This document shows positions 36,413-42,451 of a stretch of DNA of 42,451 bases, piece by piece. Position 1 is the first letter of the stretch. Each line of letters starts with the position of its first letter. The stretch comes from an uncultured Opitutaceae bacterium (lineage in GTDB: Bacteria; Verrucomicrobiota; Verrucomicrobiia; Opitutales; Opitutaceae): the NCBI GenBank assembly GCA_903891325.1, contig CAITEC010000126.1, positions 1-42,451 on the forward strand. The letters run 5' to 3'. Position numbers and translations under genes: made by a program. The notes under the pieces are model-generated. The model was not told where the DNA came from, did no database searches, and worked only from the letters and a program-made list of their open reading frames with translations.

Positions 36413-36431
36413 GGGACGCGCTCGACGTCCC
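36413..36431. other. Short hairpin upstream of the sigma-factor gene
   Basis: GGGACG (36413-36418) pairs with CGTCCC (36426-36431) around a 7-nt loop. It lies between the membrane miniprotein gene and the sigma gene; on the minus strand it is followed by TTTGG. It may attenuate transcription into the sigma gene, but the T-run is too short for a confident terminator. Confidence 0.3.
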
Positions 36432-36448
36432 CGTGGCGAGGCTTTTTG

Positions 36449-36544
36449 TCAGGGGAAAAGGGCCATTCCTATCAGCCCCAGCACGATGAGCAGCGCCAGG
36501 ACCCCGAGTATCTTTCGTTCCTGGCGGGTGACGGACAGCGGCAT
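36449..36544 (-). CDS. 31-residue single-helix membrane miniprotein
   Basis: Reading the minus strand from ATG at 36544 gives 31 codons and a TGA. The product begins MPLSVTRQERKIL and ends in one hydrophobic helix followed by ALFP. The charged N-terminus and helix fit a one-pass protein with the N-terminus inside. The start lies 6 nt after the stop of the ferredoxin-like gene, with GAGG just before the ATG, so it could be translationally coupled. The N-terminus resembles the membrane anchor of ComEA-type proteins, but no DNA-binding domain follows. It could be a chance frame; the clean start, the coupling and the helix argue for a real gene. Confidence 0.5.
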   Translation of the reverse strand: MPLSVTRQERKILGVLALLIVLGLIGMALFP

Positions 36545-36550
36545 GCCTCA

Positions 36551-36892
36551 TCATGGCAAGGGGGCCGGCCGGTGATTGCGGACGGACCGGACGACGGCGT
36601 CGGCCTGCTCGGGCGACGTGAGGGCAAAGCCCTCGGGCGCCGCCCCCGGCCTCACGATCACCACGGAAAAAGCCCCTTCCGGGCAGCAGTCGTGGCAGCT
36701 GGTCTCCAGCGTCCGGACCCGGGGCTTCAGGTCCCGAAGCGCCTCCTTGATCCGCGCCTTCACCGTCCCGGCGCCGCCACCGCAGGCCGGTCCGTCCGCC
36801 CGCTCGAAGCAATCCCGGCAGACGAGGACGAGGGTGGACCAGGCCACCTCCTGGGGGGAGGGCGATTCGGGTGTTCCGGGCTGCGGTTCCAT
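36551..36892 (-). CDS. Cys-rich thioredoxin-like [2Fe-2S] ferredoxin-type protein
   Basis: The 113-residue product has cysteines at 25, 28, 37, 66, 69 and 70 (VLVCRDCFERADGPAC and TSCHDCCPEGAFSVVIV). This resembles thioredoxin-like [2Fe-2S] ferredoxins and the DUF1636 metal-binding proteins, where a first CxxC strand and a later CxxxC-type loop hold the cluster. The assignment is moderate. The start is uncertain: an in-frame ATG at 37000, with AGGG 6 nt before it, would add 36 residues of low similarity to anything known. It lies divergent from mpl and at the head of a minus-strand run that includes the miniprotein and the sigma factor. Confidence 0.6.
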   Translation of the reverse strand: MEPQPGTPESPSPQEVAWSTLVLVCRDCFERADGPACGGGAGTVKARIKEALRDLKPRVRTLETSCHDCCPEGAFSVVIVRPGAAPEGFALTSPEQADAVVRSVRNHRPAPLP

Positions 36893-37039
36893 GGACGGCG
36901 GGATGGCAAAATCCTTGTAAATGGGCTCTTTTCGATTGCCAGTGAAAACGAACCGGCCGTCTTTTGCAGCATGATTGCCATTTGCGGGGTTCGCAGCCAT
37001 GAGGATCCCTGACATGACACGGCCATCTCCGAGACGCGC

Positions 37040-38473
<1,434 letters not shown>

Positions 38474-38479
<6 letters not shown>

Positions 38480-38560
38480 CCGGGGTCCCAGACCCCGGAT
38501 CCGGCGGAGCGGAGCGAAGACGGATGACCCCGGATCCGGCCTCTGGGAGGCCGGCTACAT
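38474..38560. repeat. Inverted-repeat hairpin element, family B, with compensatory changes
   Basis: Two 31-nt arms (38474-38504 and 38530-38560) are inverted copies separated by 25 nt. Each arm folds into its own 8-bp hairpin with a CCA loop: left stem CCGGGGTC/GACCCCGG, right-arm complement CCGGCCTC/GAGGCCGG. The arms differ at only four positions, and these four form two base pairs that both switch from G-C to C-G. The element fills the gap between the converging mpl and rimO genes and may end transcription from both sides. Confidence 0.9.
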
Positions 38561-38578
38561 TCAATCCATCTTTAAGCC

Positions 38579-39985
38579 TCACTGCGCCTGGCGGGCGACC
38601 TTGTAGGCGGCCGGCCGGACCCCCTCGGGCAGGGCGAGCAGGTCGTAGTCGTGGTACCCGGTGATCGTCACCGTGGAAAATTCGCCGACGGGCAGCTCGC
38701 GCGGCACGTACACCCGCCCGTCGATGTCGGGGGCGTCGGCCTCGCCGCGCGCCACGCCGGGCTCCTCGACGAGGACCTTCAGGGTGCGCCCGACGCCGGC
38801 GCCGCTCACGGAGCCGGCGATCTCGCGCTGCAGGGCCATCAGCCGGTGCCACCGGCGCTCCTTCTCGGCGGCGGGGACCTGGCCGGGCATCTTGGCCGCG
38901 CGGGTGCCCTCCTCCTGGGAGTAGCGGAAAACGCCCAGGCGCTCGAAGCGCGACGCGGAAATGAATTCACAGAGTTCGTCGACGTCGGCCTCGGTCTCGC
39001 CGGGAAACCCGACGATGAAGGTGGTGCGAAGGGCGATCCCGGGAATGCCGGCCCGGATCCGCCGGATCAGATCGCGGATCGTCGCGCCGCTCGTCTCCCG
39101 CTGCATCGCCCCGAGCATGCGGTCGCTGATGTGCTGCAGGGGCATGTCGACGTAGCGGGCGACCTTCGGGCAGGCGGCGATCGTGGCGATCAGCTCGTCG
39201 CTCCAGTGGGCCGGATGGGTGTAGAGGAGCCGGATCCAGAAGTCCCCGGGGATGGCGTTGAGCTCCCGGAGCAGGGTGGTCAGGGCATCGCCGCGGGAGG
39301 AATCAACCGGGGTGCGGGGATTGGGGCGCTCGTCCCAGGTGTCCATTCCGAAGAAGGTGGTGTCCTGGGAGATCAGGTTGAGCTCCCTCACGCCCTCTGC
39401 GACGAGCTGGCGGGCCTCGGCGACCACGCTGGCGACCGTGCGGCTGCGGTGCCGGCCGCGGATCTGCGGGATGATGCAGAAGGTGCAGGGATGGTTGCAG
39501 CCCTCGGCGATCTTGACGTAGGCGAGGTGCCGCGGGGTCAGCCGGAAGCGCGGCGTGTCGAAATCCGGGATAAAGGTGGACCGGGGCGTGACGAAGCTGC
39601 GGGAGGCGGCCTTTCCCTCGCGGGCGAAGAGCTCCTCGATGATCGGGGCCACCCTCGTGACCTGGTCCAGGCCGATGAAGGCGTCCACCTCGGGAAGCTC
39701 GCCGGGCAGGTCCTTCGAAAAGCGCTGGGACATGCAACCGGCGACGATCAGCTTCTGGCCCACCCGGCGCTTGCGAAGCCCGCGCTGGCGGCTGGCGTCC
39801 AGGATATGCCCGATCGACTCCTCCTTCGAGGAATCGATGAACGAGCAGGTGTTGACGATCACCACGTCGGCGCCCGCGGCGTCCGGGATGACCTCCATGC
39901 CGGCCTTGTGCAGGTGGCCGACCATGATCTCGCTGTCCACCAGGTTCTTGGCGCAGCCGAGGGAAATAAGACTGACCTTGATCAA
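38579..39985 (-). CDS. rimO: Ribosomal protein uS12 methylthiotransferase RimO
   Basis: The 468-residue radical-SAM enzyme adds a methylthio group to an aspartate of ribosomal protein S12. The N-terminal UPF0004 domain holds the auxiliary-cluster cysteines 11, 47 and 84 (SLGCAKN, NTCSFI, AGCMSQ), and the radical-SAM cluster is bound by Cys163, 167 and 170 (CNHPCTFC). A TRAM domain ends the protein. MIKVSLISLGCAKNLVDSE is typical of RimO rather than MiaB. The start is a TTG at 39985 with AAGGA 7 nt before it, one of the few clear ribosome-binding sites here. It follows the small basic gene by 16 nt. Confidence 0.95.
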   Translation of the reverse strand: MIKVSLISLGCAKNLVDSEIMVGHLHKAGMEVIPDAAGADVVIVNTCSFIDSSKEESIGHILDASRQRGLRKRRVGQKLIVAGCMSQRFSKDLPGELPEVDAFIGLDQVTRVAPIIEELFAREGKAASRSFVTPRSTFIPDFDTPRFRLTPRHLAYVKIAEGCNHPCTFCIIPQIRGRHRSRTVASVVAEARQLVAEGVRELNLISQDTTFFGMDTWDERPNPRTPVDSSRGDALTTLLRELNAIPGDFWIRLLYTHPAHWSDELIATIAACPKVARYVDMPLQHISDRMLGAMQRETSGATIRDLIRRIRAGIPGIALRTTFIVGFPGETEADVDELCEFISASRFERLGVFRYSQEEGTRAAKMPGQVPAAEKERRWHRLMALQREIAGSVSGAGVGRTLKVLVEEPGVARGEADAPDIDGRVYVPRELPVGEFSTVTITGYHDYDLLALPEGVRPAAYKVARQAQ

Positions 39986-40001
39986 CCGGTCGTCCTTCGG
40001 G

Positions 40002-40109
40002 TCACTTCGAGGCCTTGGCGGCCTTGGTGGTCCTGGCGGCCACCTTCTTGCGCTTCAGGTAGGCCAGGCGGCGTTTCTTTTTGATGCCCTTGTTGTATTG
40101 TCTGCTCAT
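40002..40109 (-). CDS. 35-residue strongly basic protein upstream of rimO
   Basis: The ATG at 40109 starts a 35-residue product, MSRQYNKGIKKKRRLAYLKR followed by a Lys/Ala-rich tail. Fifteen of the 35 residues are Lys or Arg and none is Asp or Glu. Such composition fits an RNA-binding or ribosome-associated peptide. It is read just before rimO, which modifies a ribosomal protein. I recall similar small basic genes in related bacteria but cannot name a family. The in-frame ATG at 40187 would add a poor 26-residue extension and is not favoured. It is a credible gene of unknown function. Confidence 0.7.
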   Translation of the reverse strand: MSRQYNKGIKKKRRLAYLKRKKVAARTTKAAKASK

Positions 40110-40188
40110 CGATTGGGAGGGTTGGTTGAAGGATAAGGGGAGATTGTCTCGACGAGCGCCCGGGCAGTCAAGCGCGCCGGGCGCCAAA

Positions 40189-41406
40189 TCAGAGGGTAAA
40201 TCCGAGCAGGCGGGCGAGCGCCTGGGTCCGGATCCCGTAGAAGGCCGCGAACTCCCGGATCTTCCCGGCGATCACCTCGTCCCCCGGCTGCCTGACCTTG
40301 ACGGCGGCGATCATCAGGTTGCGCGCGGTGTGGTCGGGCGAGACGAACTCGAAGACCTTGGTCCGGTAGCCGGCCCACTCCAGGAGCTGGGCCCGCAGGG
40401 CGTCGGTGACAAACTCGGCGTGCCGCTCCTGGAAGATGCCGTGGCGCAGGGCCAGGGCCAGGACGGGGGGCGCGGTGAGCTGGGGCCGGAGCTCCTTCTG
40501 GCAGCAGGGCGAGACGAGCAGGAGCCGGGAACCGGCGGCGATCCCGCGCGCCAGCGCGTCGTCGGTGGCGGTGTCGCAGGCGTGGAGCGCGATCACCAGG
40601 TCGGCCTTGTCGAGCGGCGCCTCCGCGATCGTGCCGGCGACAAACGAGAGCCGGGGGGCGAAGCCCTGCTCGACGGCCATCCGGTTGGAGGCGTAGACCA
40701 GCTCGGCGCGGGCCTCGACGCCGACGACGGAGGCGCGCGCGCCCAGGAGGGCGCTCACCGCGAAGGTCAGGTAGCCCTTGCCGCAGCCCATGTCCACGAC
40801 GGACAGGGGCTCCTCGGGCCCGATCCCCGACTCGGTGAGCAGGTGGGAGACGAGCTCCGCGAACTTCTGGATCTGGCGGAACTTCGGGGCCATCCCCTTC
40901 AGGGGATTTCCCTTCTCGTCGGTGACGCCCAGCCCGCAGAGCCAGGGGGCGTCCGCGGCGATGGAATGGGCCTTGGCGTGGTCGTGGGAGCCCGTCGCGG
41001 CGGGGGCCGCCGGGGCCGCCTTCACGCGGAGCCGGGCGCGGCCGCCCGGCTCGCACTCAAGCTGCGCGATCTGGGTGGCGGTGAAGAGGTGGGCGTCGAG
41101 GAAGTCGGCGCCAAGGAGCTTGTCGACGAGCCTGATGCCGGCGCCGGGCGCGTGGTTCTTCGTCACGTCGCGCGTCGCGTGCCGCCAGACGAAGCTCAGG
41201 TGGGGACCGGACGAGAGCATGACCGGCCGCACGAAGATGTTCTTCAGCGTGTGGTCCTCGCCCCGGTGCCGGCCGAGCGTGAGCTTGGTGAGCGACCCAT
41301 CGCGGGCGGAGGAGCGCAGCAGCGCGATAAAGCGGGCGCGGGGCTCCTGGGGCGCCGGGCGGGCGGGGGCTTCCGGGGGAGTCTCGGGCGACGGGGCGGG
41401 GTCCAT
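40189..41406 (-). CDS. SAM-dependent methyltransferase of unknown target
   Basis: The 405-residue protein has an N-terminal region of about 180 residues without a recognised domain (including a proline/alanine-rich first 25 residues), then a class I methyltransferase domain. VVDMGCGKGYLTFAV is the SAM-binding loop, and HACDTATDDAL and SPCCQKELRP follow. This arrangement fits the Methyltransf_32 family (pfam13679-like), found in bacteria and in eukaryotic methyltransferase-like proteins. The substrate is unknown; RNA is a common guess. It lies upstream of the basic small gene and rimO on the same strand, with a 79-nt gap. Confidence 0.85.
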   Translation of the reverse strand: MDPAPSPETPPEAPARPAPQEPRARFIALLRSSARDGSLTKLTLGRHRGEDHTLKNIFVRPVMLSSGPHLSFVWRHATRDVTKNHAPGAGIRLVDKLLGADFLDAHLFTATQIAQLECEPGGRARLRVKAAPAAPAATGSHDHAKAHSIAADAPWLCGLGVTDEKGNPLKGMAPKFRQIQKFAELVSHLLTESGIGPEEPLSVVDMGCGKGYLTFAVSALLGARASVVGVEARAELVYASNRMAVEQGFAPRLSFVAGTIAEAPLDKADLVIALHACDTATDDALARGIAAGSRLLLVSPCCQKELRPQLTAPPVLALALRHGIFQERHAEFVTDALRAQLLEWAGYRTKVFEFVSPDHTARNLMIAAVKVRQPGDEVIAGKIREFAAFYGIRTQALARLLGFTL

Positions 41407-41531
41407 GTTCGGTTCACCCTATCGGAAGGTCGCCGGAACGCGAGCCCGGGCCTAGGTGATAATGCGTCCCTTTGGGAACAGGGCCTTGCCGTGTTCGCCA
41501 CAGCCCCATCACGCGGGAGCCAACCGTCATG

Positions 41532-41897
41532 TCAGTAACCAATGACCTTAAGCCCGGGGATGCGGGAAAATACCTTGTTGCGCGAGACGAGCGGCAGACC
41601 GTGGAATTTTGCTGTGGCCGCAATCCATAGGTCGTTTTCTCCTGCTTCGAACGCAAGATTTGCCTGCAGCCGCCCGGCAAAGATGGCGAGGTCGCGCCCC
41701 AGTGAAAGCCGCTGATAACCCCTGAAAAGCCGCAGGGTCACGGCGACCGGAGCTCCGGCGGCAAATTCGCCGATTGTAATCACGCTGACATGCTTGGTGA
41801 GATGCCGGTGCCCCCTGAGAAAGGCGGCGCAGGGGCCGGGTTTCTTTGACCTCAGTTCATCCTCAAGATCGATGAAGAAGGTGCTATCAAGCAGCAT
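41532..41897 (-). CDS. vapC: PIN-domain toxin, VapC-type
   Basis: The 121-residue PIN-domain protein is a likely RNase toxin. The acidic metal site is visible: Asp4 (MLLDSTFFID), Glu44 (ITIGEF) and Asp89 in GENDLWIAATA, and a final SRNKVF fits the last PIN motif. The ATG at 41897 overlaps the end of the antitoxin gene by 11 nt, the usual vapBC layout. The surrounding DNA is less GC-rich than its neighbours, which suggests acquisition. Confidence 0.88.
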   Translation of the reverse strand: MLLDSTFFIDLEDELRSKKPGPCAAFLRGHRHLTKHVSVITIGEFAAGAPVAVTLRLFRGYQRLSLGRDLAIFAGRLQANLAFEAGENDLWIAATAKFHGLPLVSRNKVFSRIPGLKVIGY

Positions 41898-42153
41898 GAG
41901 CGTTCCCCTGGCTCCGCGCAGGCCGGAGGGACCGCGGAGGGTTTGCCTGCCGGCTGCGGGCACGGGCCAAGCCATCATCGGTCATCACGCCCTTGCCGCC
42001 AAAATCGCGAAACAACTCGTCGAGATAATCGGCCGGATCTTTTTCCTCCTCCAGCACCCGGCGTAGCGTGGCAGAAATGCTTTCGTGCACCGTCTGGCGG
42101 TGCTTGATCTTCCGATAGACGTCAACGTCGAGTGAAACGGTCTTTCGCGTCAT
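41887..42153 (-). CDS. vapB: VapB-type ribbon-helix-helix antitoxin
   Basis: The 88-residue product begins MTRKTVSLDVDVYRKIK, a ribbon-helix-helix DNA-binding start, followed by ESISATLRRVLEE and a toxin-binding tail rich in Asp/Glu, then Arg/Pro. It should bind and inhibit the VapC toxin encoded after it and repress its own promoter. An in-frame ATG at 42180 adds MSRCTHFEH and is less likely because it would overlap the promoter proposed below. Confidence 0.8.
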   Translation of the reverse strand: MTRKTVSLDVDVYRKIKHRQTVHESISATLRRVLEEEKDPADYLDELFRDFGGKGVMTDDGLARARSRQANPPRSLRPARSQGNAHAA

Positions 42154-42158
42154 GTGCT

Positions 42159-42187
42159 CAAAATGCGTGCATCTGGACATCTGTCAA
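42159..42187 (-). promoter_or_regulatory. vapBC promoter with palindromic operator candidate
   Basis: On the minus strand a perfect TTGACA (-35; plus-strand 42182-42187) precedes a poor -10 (CATTTT/ATTTTG, plus-strand 42159-42165) by 16-17 nt. Between them lies ATGCgtGCAT (42163-42172), a perfect 10-bp palindrome well placed for an antitoxin dimer. The transcript would start close to the vapB ATG. Confidence 0.4.
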
Positions 42188-42239
42188 GGGCGGGTCTGCA
42201 TGGGGTCTTGCCTTCAAATCGGTGGCTGGTGTTCGAAAA

Positions 42240-42296
42240 GGGACCCGCTTTGAAACGGACATGGGCTTCCCTTTGAGTGCAATTAGCGCGGGTCCC
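42240..42296. repeat. 9-bp inverted repeat in the gap after the permease gene
   Basis: GGGACCCGC (42240-42248) and GCGGGTCCC (42288-42296) are perfect inverted copies with a 39-nt spacer. They lie between the 3' end of the permease gene and the vapBC promoter. They could form a weak terminator; no further support is seen. Confidence 0.35.
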
Positions 42297-42330
42297 GCTC
42301 CAATTTCAAGCAGACCCACCACCCCGGGGG

Positions 42331-42451
42331 CTATTCGTAGCGCAGCGCGTCGATCGGGTTCAGGCTGGCGGCGCGGCGGGCGGGGTAGTAGCCGAAGAAT
42401 ATCCCGACGGCGCCGCTGAAGAGGAAGGCGACGACAATCGCACCCGTGGAC
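42331..42451 (-). CDS. MacB/FtsX-type ABC-transporter permease, C-terminal end (partial)
   Basis: About 40 codons are present, ending in a TAG at 42331-42333. The product shows one last transmembrane helix ([21 protein letters not shown]) followed by [16 protein letters not shown]. This is the classic C-terminus of MacB/LolC-type permeases, which move lipoproteins, peptides or antibiotics using mechanical coupling to an ATPase. The rest of the gene is outside the window. Confidence 0.88.
   Translation of the reverse strand, partial: STGAIVVAFLFSGAVGIFFGYYPARRAASLNPIDALRYE

Noticed and set aside
42240-42296. Insertion-sequence terminal repeats
   Set aside because: The arms are only 9 bp and 39 nt apart, far too close to flank an element.

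Overview
The window is a GC-rich, densely packed chromosomal segment from a bacterium. The best guess is a Verrucomicrobiota member, perhaps Opitutales. The grounds are a four-cassette, about 1900-residue UvrA of the double type known from chlamydiae and relatives, the mcsA-mcsB-clpC cluster, FabV, Mpl, Shine-Dalgarno sequences that are often weak or absent, and short palindromic intergenic repeats. The lineage is an inference from gene content; no rRNA or tRNA gene is visible. Nearly all genes are chromosomal housekeeping or energy genes. The only mobile or accessory traits are the start of a transposase-like gene at the left edge and a VapBC-type toxin-antitoxin pair near the right edge.

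Left part (1-11.6 kb): a truncated transposase-like gene, a 30-bp palindromic tandem repeat and an RlmI-like rRNA methyltransferase come first. They are followed by an eight-gene minus-strand operon (11573 down to 1675) for a membrane complex related to complex I and to group 4 [NiFe] hydrogenases (Hyc/Hyf). It has two tandem HyfB/NuoL-like antiporter subunits, HyfC/NuoH-, HyfE- and HyfF-like membrane subunits, a NuoCD/HyfG-like large subunit, and a ferredoxin fused to a NuoB/HyfI-like small subunit. All four [NiFe] cysteines are gone from the large subunit, and all four proximal [4Fe-4S] cysteines are gone from the small subunit. This places the complex among energy-converting-hydrogenase-related (Ehr) complexes of unknown reaction. 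A DNA-binding-domain plus PTS EIIA-domain protein is encoded between the two antiporter genes, and enolase, which makes the PTS phosphoryl donor PEP, lies directly upstream on the same strand. This is the most unusual system in the window.

Middle part (11.7-28.8 kb): enolase, a 33-residue-period ankyrin-like protein, a stand-alone receiver protein, the double UvrA, a GT4 glycosyltransferase, a small four-helix membrane protein, lipoamide dehydrogenase, a branched-chain aminotransferase, and then McsA-McsB-ClpC (protein-arginine phosphorylation and its protease unfoldase).

Right part (28.8-42.4 kb): a LysR regulator diverges from leuC-leuD across a promoter that carries a perfect palindrome. 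ExbB/ExbD-like proteins and an SDR oxidoreductase follow. A minus-strand run comprises a Cys-rich ferredoxin-like protein, a 31-residue membrane miniprotein, an ECF sigma factor, its anti-sigma factor and FabV. Then come Mpl, RimO with an upstream 35-residue very basic protein, a methyltransferase, VapBC and the 3' end of an ABC-transporter permease. Several short palindromic repeats sit at or next to gene 3' ends, including one whose two arms differ only by base-pair-preserving double changes.
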